Source: Candidatus Ribeiella danica (GTDB lineage: Bacteria > Chloroflexota > Chloroflexia > Chloroflexales > Roseiflexaceae). From it: a stretch of DNA of 64,000 bases. The DNA is taken from assembly GCA_016717335.1 (NCBI GenBank), contig JADKFS010000008.1, positions 248,001 to 312,000 on the forward strand, written 5' to 3'. Under the pieces are notes generated by a model. It made no database searches. It saw only the letters and a list, made by a program, of their open reading frames with translations, and was not told the DNA's origin. The position numbers and the translations under genes are program-made. This document shows, piece by piece, positions 24,573 through 32,889 of this stretch (the first letter of the stretch is position 1; each line of letters begins with the position of its first letter).

Positions 24573-24876
24573 GATCCGCGGATTGCGCGGATACTGCGGA
24601 TACCCTACAGCTTATCCGCGCGAATCCGTTTTATCCGCGGATTCCACCTGCACGCGATCGGGAGGCGATCCGCGGATTGCGCGGATACTGCGGATACCCT
24701 ACAGCTTATCCGCGCGAATCCGTTTTATCCGCGGATTCCACCTGCACGCGATCGGGAGGCGATCCGCGGATTGCGCGGATACTGCGGATACCCTACAGCT
24801 TATCCGTGCGAATCCGTTTTATCCGCGGATTCCACCTGCACGCGATCGGGAGGCGATCCGCGGACTCTATTTGCCC
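24573..24876. repeat. 94-bp tandem repeat, three copies plus part
   Basis: The string gatccgcgga begins at 24573, 24667, 24761 and 24855. Each unit contains an imperfect inverted repeat built from atccgcgga/tatccgcg words followed by a unique spacer ccacctgcacgcgatcggga. It fills the gap between the thioredoxin-family gene and the glutaminase-like gene. Confidence 0.95.
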
Positions 24877-24890
24877 CGTGGAGACAAGCA

Positions 24891-25625
24891 ATGCGCGCAC
24901 CAATCCACATCGCACTGATCGGCGACCACGACCCGGCGATCACCGCCCACCGCGCCATCCCGCTCGCGTTGGACCTCGCCGCCCAGGCGGCCGGCTGCGC
25001 GGTCGAGGGGATATGGGTCGCGACGCCGGAGCCGGAGCGCGACCCGGCGCTTCTGGCGGGCTACGACGCGATCTGGTGCGTGCCGGGCAGCCCCTACGCC
25101 AGCATGGCCGGCGCGCTGGCGGCCATCCGCTTCGCGCGCGAGCAGGGCGTGCCGTTCCTCGGCACCTGCGGCGGCTTCCAGCACGCGCTGATCGAGTATG
25201 CGCGCGACGTCCTGGGGCTGGCCGAGGCCGACCACGCCGAGTCCAGCCCCGGCGCAGCCATGCCGCTGATCGCGCCGCTGGCCTGCTCGCTGGCCGAGAC
25301 GACCGGGGAGATCGTGCTGCGCGAAGGATCACGGATCAGGGCGATCTACGGCTACGAGCGCGCAACCGAGGGGTTCAACTGCAGCTACGGCGTCAACCCG
25401 CAGTACCGTGCGCTGCTGGAGGGCGGGCAGCTGCACATCACCGGCGTGGACGAGAGCGGCGAGGCGCGCGTCGCCGAGCTAGGCGGCCACCCGTTCTTCA
25501 TCGCCACGCTGTTCCAGCCCGAGCGATCGGCGCTGCGTGGGGTCGCCCACCCCCTGATCGCCGCGTACCTTCAAGCGGCGGCGCGCCACGCCAATCGGCA
25601 ATATGAAGAAATGATCCGTAGATAG
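24891..25625 (+). CDS. CTP-synthase-type glutamine amidotransferase homologue (stand-alone)
   Basis: 244 residues, resembling the C-terminal glutaminase domain of PyrG without its synthase domain. The oxyanion/nucleophile elbow is LGTCGGFQHALIEY with the Cys kept. The second triad site, normally HPE, reads LFQPERS: Gln replaces the catalytic His. This matches a group called CTP synthase C-terminal region-related proteins. A GGAG seven bases before ATG 24891 supports the start. Glutaminase activity is uncertain. Confidence 0.7.
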   Translation: MRAPIHIALIGDHDPAITAHRAIPLALDLAAQAAGCAVEGIWVATPEPERDPALLAGYDAIWCVPGSPYASMAGALAAIRFAREQGVPFLGTCGGFQHALIEYARDVLGLAEADHAESSPGAAMPLIAPLACSLAETTGEIVLREGSRIRAIYGYERATEGFNCSYGVNPQYRALLEGGQLHITGVDESGEARVAELGGHPFFIATLFQPERSALRGVAHPLIAAYLQAAARHANRQYEEMIRR

Positions 25626-25643
25626 GGCGGATTTACGCGGATA
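25613..25643 (-). repeat. Inverted copy of the right-hand 64-bp repeat core
   Basis: Its reverse complement TATCCGCGTAAATCCGCCCT... matches the start of the 64-bp units at 26187 with two mismatches in 31 bases. It overlaps the end of the glutaminase-like gene and faces the array on the other side of the GxxExxY gene. Confidence 0.85.
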
Positions 25644-25702
25644 GATGCTCGGTACATTCATGAGATTGTGCATCACATTCAGATCAACTCATGGAGGCGC
25701 CG

Positions 25703-26107
25703 ATGTCGAATCTACTCTGCAATCACGAAACATACCTTGTTCTGGGGGCCGCGATAGAGGTATACAATACTCTAGGCCCTGGATTTTTGGAAGGCGTGTA
25801 CCAGGAAGCTCTGGAGCTGGAGCTGTCAGCACGCCAGATACCATTCGAAGCTCAGAAGGAGCTGTCGATCGTATACAAGGGACAGCTTTTGAAAAAGAAG
25901 TATATCCCGGACTTCTTGGCACTCGAGCAAGTCATTGTTGAAATCAAAGCGCTCGATCGCCTCACCGGCCGTGAGGAAGCCCAGCTCCTCAACTACCTCA
26001 AAGCGACTGGCCTTTCGGTTGGGCTGCTCATCAACTTCGGCTCAGCCGGAAAACTTGAGTGGAAGCGCATGGTCTGGACCAAAAAGCAATCTGGCCAATT
26101 GCGCTAA
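25703..26107 (+). CDS. GxxExxY family protein, PD-(D/E)XK-like
   Basis: 134 residues. The family signature is GPGFLEGVYQEAL, and PDFLALEQVIVEIKAL supplies a textbook PD-(D/E)XK arrangement (PD ... EIK), so a nuclease fold is likely though the biological role is unknown. GGAGG lies five bases before ATG 25703, which I prefer to ATG 25691. Base composition is clearly lower in GC than its neighbours and the gene is enclosed by inverted repeat copies, both suggesting transfer. Confidence 0.8.
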   Translation: MSNLLCNHETYLVLGAAIEVYNTLGPGFLEGVYQEALELELSARQIPFEAQKELSIVYKGQLLKKKYIPDFLALEQVIVEIKALDRLTGREEAQLLNYLKATGLSVGLLINFGSAGKLEWKRMVWTKKQSGQLR

Positions 26108-26122
26108 TAAGGCATCTCATCC

Positions 26123-26475
26123 TTATCCGCGTGAATCCGCATTATCCGCGGATCGACACCACGGCAATGAGCAAGCGTACACGATCTTATCCGCGTAAAT
26201 CCGCCCTATCCGCGGATCGACACCACGGCAATGAGCAAGCGTACACGATCTTATCCGCGTGAATCCGCCCTATCCGCGGATCGACACCACGGCAATGAGC
26301 AAGCGTACACGATCTTATCCGCGTGAATCCGCCCTATCCGCGGATCGACACCACGGCAATGAGCAAGCGTACACGATCTTATCCGCGTGAATCCGCCCTA
26401 TCCGCGGATCGACACCACGGCAATGAGCAAGCGTACACGATCTTATCCGCGTAAATCCGCATTATCCGCGGATCG
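26123..26475. repeat. 64-bp tandem repeat, about 5.5 copies
   Basis: The string ttatccgcgt starts at 26123, 26187, 26251, 26315, 26379 and 26443. Units are nearly identical throughout, including the segment ccacggcaatgagcaagcgt, so there are no variable spacers. It lies between the GxxExxY and M20 genes. Confidence 0.95.
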
Positions 26476-26492
26476 GAAAGAGGGACTCTGGA

Positions 26493-27749
26493 ATGAACGA
26501 GACCGAGCGGCGCGTGCTGGACGCGATCGACGCCGACGCGCTGCTGGCGCTGCTGGACGAGCTGGTAGCCATACGCAGCCTCGACGGCGAGCCTGGCGAG
26601 CTGGCCGCCCAGGAGCATGTGGCAGCCTGGATGCGTGAGGGTGGCCTGGCGGTCGACGTCTGGGAGCTCGACTTCGACAGTCTGCGCCGGCACCCGGCCT
26701 TCTCGTGGGAGGTCGAGCGCTCGCGCGGGCTGGGCGTCGTCGGCGTGCTGGGCGAAGATCGCGGCGGGCGCAGCCTGATCTTCAACGGCCACACCGACGT
26801 CGTCCCGGCCGGCGACGAGGCCAACTGGCGCTACCCGCCCTGGGCTGCCACCGTGACCGACGGGCGGGTCTACGGGCGCGGGTCGGTCGACATGAAGGGC
26901 GGGCTGTGCTGCGCGCTGCTCGCCGCCCGGGCCATCCGCGACGCCGGGGTGCAGCTGCGCGGCCGGCTGATCGTCGAGAGCGTCAGCGGCGAGGAGGATG
27001 GCGGCCTGGGCACGCTGGCGACGATCCTGCGCGGCTACACCGCCGACGGCGCGGTGATCGTCGAGCCGACCGAGCTGGCGGTCGCGCCGGCCCAGGCCGG
27101 GGCGCTGAACTTCCGGCTGACGATCCCCGGGCGCTCGGCCCACGGCTGCGTGCGCGAGGAGGGTGTCAGCGCGATCGAGAAGTTCATCCCGGTCCACGCC
27201 GCGCTGCTCGAGCTGGAGCGTGAGCGCAACGCCGCTGCGCGCGACCCGCTCTACGCCCGCTACGCGCTGCCCTACGCGCTGTGTATCGGCAAGGTCGCCG
27301 CGGGCACCTGGGCGTCGAGCGTGGCCGAGAGCCTGCTCGCCGAGGGGCGCTACGGCCTGGCGGTCGGCGAGGATATCCCGGCGGCCCAGCGCCAGCTCGA
27401 GGCCGCGGTCGCCCGCGCCGCCCAGGCCGACCCGTGGCTGCGCGAGCACCCGCCGGTGGTCGAGTGGTGGGGTGGCCGCTTCGAGCCGGCCGGCACCCCC
27501 CTGGGCGATCCGATCGTGACGACGGTGGCGGATGCGTTTGGCGCGGCCACCGGTGGCGCGGCCCGCCTCGAGGGGATGACCTACGGCGCCGACATGCGCC
27601 TGCTGGTCAACGTCGGCAAGACCCCCACGGTCATGTTTGGGCCGGGCGACGTGCGCCAGTCGCACCGCCCCGACGAGTTCGTGCCGATCGCCGACCTCGT
27701 CGCCGTCACGCGCACGCTGGCGCTCGCGGCGCTGCGCTTCTGCGGCTAG
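26493..27749 (+). CDS. M20 family metallopeptidase (ArgE/DapE-like)
   Basis: 418 residues; di-zinc amidohydrolase family that removes acyl groups from amino acids or cleaves small peptides. Motifs: NGHTDVVPAGD, GRGSVDMKGG (metal-bridging Asp), SGEEDGG (catalytic and metal Glu pair), EPTELAVAPAQ and a C-terminal SHRPDEFVPI His. Dimerisation-domain signature GRSAHGCVREEG is present. Start ATG 26493 follows the 64-bp array directly. Substrate unknown; arginine or lysine biosynthesis genes are not nearby. Confidence 0.85.
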   Translation: MNETERRVLDAIDADALLALLDELVAIRSLDGEPGELAAQEHVAAWMREGGLAVDVWELDFDSLRRHPAFSWEVERSRGLGVVGVLGEDRGGRSLIFNGHTDVVPAGDEANWRYPPWAATVTDGRVYGRGSVDMKGGLCCALLAARAIRDAGVQLRGRLIVESVSGEEDGGLGTLATILRGYTADGAVIVEPTELAVAPAQAGALNFRLTIPGRSAHGCVREEGVSAIEKFIPVHAALLELERERNAAARDPLYARYALPYALCIGKVAAGTWASSVAESLLAEGRYGLAVGEDIPAAQRQLEAAVARAAQADPWLREHPPVVEWWGGRFEPAGTPLGDPIVTTVADAFGAATGGAARLEGMTYGADMRLLVNVGKTPTVMFGPGDVRQSHRPDEFVPIADLVAVTRTLALAALRFCG

Positions 27750-27931
27750 AGCATCGGTTGCGTACGCGGAATCGTTCACGCAAAGCCGCAAAGAGGTTGG
27801 CATTCCGAAGAAATGATGTAAACGTGACGATGCGCCGGTATCGTCTATTGTCCATCGCCTGAACGTTTTGCGCTGACGAGGGATCGCTCTAGCCGTTGCT
27901 TATCGCACACGCACCCGACGAGGAGGTCGCT

Positions 27932-29356
27932 ATGCCGAGGCAGCTCCACCTGTCACGCTCGCCGCTCGCCTGGCTCCTGCTCTCCGCCGCGCTGCTGGTG
28001 GCGCTGGCTCGCCTCGCGCCGGGTGGCGCCGCTCTGGATGACGACGACGAGGGCCGCGGCAAGCGCGGTAGCGGGCGGGTCGATCCGTCCGTCGCAGCCG
28101 CGCCCGCCACGCGGGCCGTGTCCTCCGCGCCGCTGCCGGCGGCGGGCTTCGCGCCGCAGACGCGCCTCGGCTACAGCTCGGGCGACCAGTGGGAGCCGGC
28201 GATCGCCGCCGACCGCTCCGGCCGCGTCTACGTGCTGTACCCGCAGTACCAAGGCGTCCCCGGCTGCCCGGCCGCGACCTGCGCCAGCCCGACGATGATC
28301 CTGCAGATCAGCGGCGACCGCGGGTCGACCTGGGCTGCGCCGACCCCGCTCGCGCCCAGCGGCACCAGCCAGGTCGACGCGCAGATCGTGGTCGACCCGG
28401 TCGACGGGCGGACGATCTACGCCGCCTGGCTGCAGAACGACAAGAGCGACATCGCCTTCGCCAAGTCGACCGACTTCGGCGCGCACTGGACGGTCAGCAT
28501 CGCCGACCAGATCAACACCGGCACCGATAAGCCGCTGCTGGTGGCGCGCGGCGACGACGTGTATATCGCGTACGACCACCTTACCGGCCGCGGGGTGTGG
28601 GTGGCCGCCTCGCACGATCGCGGCGCGAGCTTCAGCTCGGTCAAGATCGACCCGGGGATCAACCTGGGCGTGTCGCTGGCCGGCGGCGGCACGATCGACC
28701 CGGCCGGGAACGTCTACTTCTCGTGGGTCGGCTACGAGCGGCATGGCCAGGCCAAGGGACCAGTGACCGAGTACGTCAGCAAGTCAGGCGACGGCGGCGC
28801 GACCTGGACGCACACCGTGCTCGACGTCTCGGGCGCGCCGGTCGACTGCTCGGCCTACCTGTGCGGCTGGGGCTACCTCAGCGCCCAGATCACGATCGCC
28901 TCCGACTCGGCCGGCGTGCTGTACGCGCTGTGGAATGCCGGCGCGGCAGATGGCGCGCCGCACCAGCTCTACTTCGCGCGCTCGGCCGACGCCGGCGCAA
29001 CCTGGTCGGCCAGGGCCGTGGTCTCGCGCGCGCCTGCGGAGACCAACCACGCCTTCCCGGCGATCGTGGCAGGCGGCGCCAGCGATGTGCGGATCGCCTG
29101 GATGGACACCCGCGCCGGCTCGCTCTGGAACACCTTCTACCGCAGCTCGCGCGACGGCGGCGCGACCTGGTCGGACGAGGCCGATCTTTCGACCTATGTG
29201 GCCGGCTACGGCTACATCCAGCCGGGTGGCTTCAGCTTCCCGTTCGGTGACTACTTCGAGCTAGCGATCGACGACCGCGGCACCACCCACGCCGTCTGGG
29301 GCGAGGGCCTCAACTGGGACTCGCCCGGCTCGATCTGGTACGCGCGGGGAAGGTAG
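27932..29356 (+). CDS. Secreted sialidase-like BNR/Asp-box protein
   Basis: 474 residues with an N-terminal signal or anchor segment (about 8-28) and a disordered acidic/basic linker, then a beta-propeller. At least six Asp-box-type motifs are visible: SGDRGSTW, STDFGAHW, SHDRGASF, SGDGGATW, SADAGATW and SRDGGATW. Such propellers are shared by sialidases and many carbohydrate- or protein-binding proteins; the catalytic Arg triad and Tyr of true sialidases cannot be verified by eye. AGGAGG precedes ATG 27932 by five bases. Confidence 0.75.
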   Translation: MPRQLHLSRSPLAWLLLSAALLVALARLAPGGAALDDDDEGRGKRGSGRVDPSVAAAPATRAVSSAPLPAAGFAPQTRLGYSSGDQWEPAIAADRSGRVYVLYPQYQGVPGCPAATCASPTMILQISGDRGSTWAAPTPLAPSGTSQVDAQIVVDPVDGRTIYAAWLQNDKSDIAFAKSTDFGAHWTVSIADQINTGTDKPLLVARGDDVYIAYDHLTGRGVWVAASHDRGASFSSVKIDPGINLGVSLAGGGTIDPAGNVYFSWVGYERHGQAKGPVTEYVSKSGDGGATWTHTVLDVSGAPVDCSAYLCGWGYLSAQITIASDSAGVLYALWNAGAADGAPHQLYFARSADAGATWSARAVVSRAPAETNHAFPAIVAGGASDVRIAWMDTRAGSLWNTFYRSSRDGGATWSDEADLSTYVAGYGYIQPGGFSFPFGDYFELAIDDRGTTHAVWGEGLNWDSPGSIWYARGR

Positions 29357-29440
29357 CAGTCAGGAGTCAGGAGTCAGGAGTCGGCAGTCCGCATTCAACG
29401 TTCAACGTTCAACGTTCAGCATTCAACGTTCAACATTCAA
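29357..29440. repeat. Word arrays (caggagt)n and (ttcaacg)n
   Basis: Tandem caggagt words then attcaacgttcaacg words between the convergent BNR and fusion genes. The ttcaacg word is itself near-palindromic. Confidence 0.85.
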
Positions 29441-29445
29441 GGTTA

Positions 29446-32400
29446 CTACGCCCACTCGCACAGCGACTCGACGTAGGCGGCCGAGCCGTCGCGCAGCCAG
29501 CCGTCGAGCTGGGCCTGGTCCTTGAGCTGCTGGCCGCGCAGGCGCGGCACCGCCACAAACGCACAGTCCAGCTCGGGCAGCGCGGTCATATCGCCCCACA
29601 GCTTCTCCCACTGCGCCACCGGGAAGACATCCTCGTGGCCGTAACCCCAGCGCTTCTTGACCTCCTTCAGCGTTATATAGGTCGGGATGCGCGCTGCCAG
29701 CGCGCGCACCGCCGCCGCCACGCGCGCCTCGTCGGCCAGGTCGGCGCGCGCCAGCTCGAACGCGTCCAGCAGCCGGTCCAGGTCGACCCACGAGGTGAGC
29801 GTGTTGTAGTACGAAAGCTGGAACTCGTCCTCCTCCCGCGGCAGCGTCAGCCCCTCCAGCAGCCGCACCGCGCCGTCGACTCGCGCCAGGCCGCCGCCGC
29901 GGTCCTCGATCCGCCGCGCGATCACCTCGAAGCTCAGGGCCGCGCCGCGCTCGATGTGCCGGCCGAGCAGCGCCGGGTCGGCGTCGGCGCCCAGCGTGTC
30001 GATGTTGTGGACCATCAGGTACTTGAGCTGTGGCCGCTCATCCAGCAGCCGCGCCAGCACGCCGTTGCGCAGCAGGTTCGAGACTTCGAACCAGTGGCCG
30101 ACCGGGTGCAGGCACTGCAGCGGCAGGTTGTCGGTGTAGTCGCGGCCCTCGCCGCTGCGCTGCGCCCACTCGATCAGCGCCGCGTGCAGGCTCTCGCGCA
30201 TCTTCTGGGCCTGCTCGTCGAGCAGCTGCTGCGGTGTCTCCTCCCAGGCGAAGCGCAGGTCGCGCGCCATCGGCACCATGCGCAGCCCGACCGCGCGGCC
30301 CGGCGAAAGGAGCAGCGGGCCGGAGTAGCCGTACGGCCGACCGGACTGGTCGCGCTCGGCCGCCAGGTAGGCCGCGATCGGCGCGTGGGTGAGGTAGCTG
30401 GTGGTGAGGATGTGCGCCGGGGGCATCCCGCACAGTCGGCCGATCCGGCGGCTCTTGGCCAGGTGCGCCTCGATAAAGGTGCGGTGCCGGCCGGCCAGCC
30501 TGGCGAACGGGTGCAGCGCCTTGACCACGCCGGCGCCCTGGGTCCAGCGGCTGCCGGCCCCGCCGGCGAGCGACACCACCGCCACCGCACCATCGGCCAG
30601 CGCCTGCATGCCCAGGTCGTGGTACGCGCGCGGCAGCGCTCCGGTCGCGTCGTAGACGTCGTCCGGCGCGACGTCGCGGATCTTGGTGCTTGGCGGCAGG
30701 CGGTTCTGCAGCAGGCCGATCCGCCCGCTCTTCATGTCGGCGCGGATCTGCTCGTGCTGCACCCGGTCGAAGCCATTGATCGCCAGCAGCGCCTCCAGCG
30801 TCTGGTCGCCATCCTGGGCGTGCCGGGTGCGCGGCAGCAGCCGGTCGAACAGCGTCTGGATCGTGCCGGCCAGCTCCGGGCGCGTCCGGCAGGCCGTGGC
30901 GAAGCGGTCCAGCTCGGCGCGGCGCGGCGCCGAGAGCGCGCGCGGGTCAAGCCGCAGCATCGCCGGGACGCTCAGCGTGTAGTAGCCGGGCGGCAGCAGT
31001 GCGGAGTTGCCCTCAAGCAGGTCGGCGTGGGTGCCGCGCGGGTTGATCGTGAAGTCGTAGACCACCGGCTCCATCGCGAACGGCAGCGCGTGCTCCAGCC
31101 GGCGCTTGGCCGCGCTCATCGTCTGCTGGAGCCGCTCCTGCGCCTCGGCCTTGCGCTCGGGCGCGAAGATGAAGCCCATCCCGCCGCCCGACATCCCGCC
31201 GAGCATCCAGAAGCCCCAGAAGTCCCGGCCGAACCCGGCGCGCGTCTGCTCGATCAGCGTCTCAGTGTACAGGTTGCTGGCCCAGGGGATGATCGTCTGG
31301 AGCGGGCCGAAGAAGTTGCGCGTCGTGGCGTCGCCCACGCTCGGGATGTCGCCCGCGCGCAGCGCCGCCAGGATCTCATTCAGGATTCCGCCGGCCTGCC
31401 GGCGCGCGGCCCACTCGGCCTCGGAGCGCAGCAGGTACTTCTCGGTGACCATCTCGAGGATCGGGCCGACGTTCTGGGCCATGCCGCCGTGCACCAGCAC
31501 CAGGCTCTCCTGCAGGCGCTCGCGCGTCTCCGGCGCGGCGTCCCGCTCGCCCAGGATGCTGTGGCTCGGCAGCAGGCGCCCGCGGCTGACGCCCCACTCC
31601 GGGTCGTCCGGCTCGGCGACCACGCCCTGGATGAGCTTCATGCCCGGCCAGACCCCGCCCGAGTCCTGCCAGCCGCCGCCCGAGCCGGCCAGCCACTCGC
31701 CCAGGATCGCCCGCGCCGCGACCAGCCGGCGCTCGTGCTCGGCCAGCGGGCCGGTCAGCGCGGCGGCCTGCCCGGTCGCGCGCATGCAGACGGCGATCAG
31801 CGAGGCCAGCAGGTTGGTCGAGACGGCCAGCCGCGACCCCTTCGGGATGTCGTTCACGGCGCTGACCAGCTCGATGCCGCGGCCGGGGCCGACCATGCGG
31901 GCCAGCAGGTCGGCCAGCTGCTGCCCCGACCCCTCGATGCCGGGCGGCACCAGTCCGGCCGCGATCACGGCGGCCTTGAGCAGCCCCAGGTAGTCGCGCG
32001 CGAAGTCGAACACCTCGGCCAGCTGGCCGATGTCGGCGGTGGCGCCCAGGTCGATGCTGGTCAGCCGCAGCACCGGCTCGTCGATCACCCGGAAGTAGGT
32101 CTCGACCGGCGGGCGCGTGGCCGCGTCGCGCCCGCGCACCCCCAGGTCGATCGAGACGTTCAGCACCCGCGCGCCATCCGGGTAGTCCATGCCCAGGAAG
32201 AAGATGTCGCTCCAGCCGCTGTGCGTGAGGTCCATGCGCACCGGCGTGCGCTCGCGCAGGATCGGGAAGGGCGCCTCGGCGTCCGGCCGGCTCAGCAGCT
32301 CGGGCCGTACCCGCAGCGGCTGGTCGGCGGGGTGGCCGACGCGGAACATCCACTGGTTGCCGCGCACCGAGCGCACGCTGCGGCGCACCTGGTCGGCCAG

Positions 32401-32778
32401 GGTCTGGAAGCCGAGCCGGTGGTAGGCCGCCGCCAGCGCGCTCGAGATCGCGACGCTCGGTCCGGCCGCTTGAGCCGCCAGGAAGATGTCGATTGCCTCC
32501 TCGAAGCGCCGGCTCAGCAGGTGGACGTAGCCCTCGTAGGGCACCAGCCCGCGCGCCGCCACGCCTGGCTTGTGCGGCAGGTGAAAGCGGTGGATCGCGT
32601 AGAGGAAGAACAGCGCCCGCACCCGCTCGTACAGGTTGTCGCTCCGCCGCCGCAGCGCGTCCAGCGCCGCGCACTCGCCCATCAGCTCCGCCGCCGTCGC
32701 CGCCCGGCAGAACGCGTCGACCGAGCGGTCGCGGACGGCCGGGTCTTCGGAGGTGATGATGTTGATCAGCTCAGGCAT
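29446..32778 (-). CDS. Fusion: GHMP (fucokinase-like) kinase + UDPGP-type sugar pyrophosphorylase
   Basis: 1110 residues. The middle shows a fucokinase-like GHMP kinase: ATP loop NDIPKGSRLAVSTNL (near 313; related enzymes read PKGSGLGTSS), catalytic region GGGWQDSGGVWPG (near 371) and GGMSGGGMGFIFAP (near 528). The C-terminal ~400 residues are a UDP-sugar pyrophosphorylase: SLAGGAGSRW (near 737), LTTSYLTH, HNIDTLGADADP (near 927) and LARVDGAVRLLEG. Together they suggest sugar to sugar-1-phosphate to UDP-sugar in one polypeptide. The first ~250 residues are unassigned. ATG 32778 has a weak GGTGA; codons beyond it translate a palindrome. The GalU-like gene lies just upstream. Confidence 0.75.
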   Translation of the reverse strand: MPELINIITSEDPAVRDRSVDAFCRAATAAELMGECAALDALRRRSDNLYERVRALFFLYAIHRFHLPHKPGVAARGLVPYEGYVHLLSRRFEEAIDIFLAAQAAGPSVAISSALAAAYHRLGFQTLADQVRRSVRSVRGNQWMFRVGHPADQPLRVRPELLSRPDAEAPFPILRERTPVRMDLTHSGWSDIFFLGMDYPDGARVLNVSIDLGVRGRDAATRPPVETYFRVIDEPVLRLTSIDLGATADIGQLAEVFDFARDYLGLLKAAVIAAGLVPPGIEGSGQQLADLLARMVGPGRGIELVSAVNDIPKGSRLAVSTNLLASLIAVCMRATGQAAALTGPLAEHERRLVAARAILGEWLAGSGGGWQDSGGVWPGMKLIQGVVAEPDDPEWGVSRGRLLPSHSILGERDAAPETRERLQESLVLVHGGMAQNVGPILEMVTEKYLLRSEAEWAARRQAGGILNEILAALRAGDIPSVGDATTRNFFGPLQTIIPWASNLYTETLIEQTRAGFGRDFWGFWMLGGMSGGGMGFIFAPERKAEAQERLQQTMSAAKRRLEHALPFAMEPVVYDFTINPRGTHADLLEGNSALLPPGYYTLSVPAMLRLDPRALSAPRRAELDRFATACRTRPELAGTIQTLFDRLLPRTRHAQDGDQTLEALLAINGFDRVQHEQIRADMKSGRIGLLQNRLPPSTKIRDVAPDDVYDATGALPRAYHDLGMQALADGAVAVVSLAGGAGSRWTQGAGVVKALHPFARLAGRHRTFIEAHLAKSRRIGRLCGMPPAHILTTSYLTHAPIAAYLAAERDQSGRPYGYSGPLLLSPGRAVGLRMVPMARDLRFAWEETPQQLLDEQAQKMRESLHAALIEWAQRSGEGRDYTDNLPLQCLHPVGHWFEVSNLLRNGVLARLLDERPQLKYLMVHNIDTLGADADPALLGRHIERGAALSFEVIARRIEDRGGGLARVDGAVRLLEGLTLPREEDEFQLSYYNTLTSWVDLDRLLDAFELARADLADEARVAAAVRALAARIPTYITLKEVKKRWGYGHEDVFPVAQWEKLWGDMTALPELDCAFVAVPRLRGQQLKDQAQLDGWLRDGSAAYVESLCEWA

Positions 32779-32787
32779 AATTTTCAC

Positions 32788-32887
32788 CAAAGTGACAAAG
32801 TGACAAGGTGTCATAGTGACAAGGTGACTTGGGGGCTTTTGCAGGAATGTCACTATGTCACCCCCTCACCCGGTCACCTGGTCATCT
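32788..32887. repeat. Word palindrome (gtgacaaggtgac / gtcacctggtc)
   Basis: Left arm aagtgacaaagtgacaaggt, right arm gtcactatgtcaccccctca continuing to gtcacctggtc. It separates the two nucleotide-sugar genes and is probably co-transcribed with them. Confidence 0.85.
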
Positions 32888-32889
32888 GG

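Noticed and set aside
24573..24876. CRISPR array or origin iterons
   Set aside because: Only three full 94-bp units with invariant spacers, no replication gene nearby.
26123..26475. CRISPR array
   Set aside because: Units are 64 bp and identical throughout with no variable spacers, and no cas gene is in the window.
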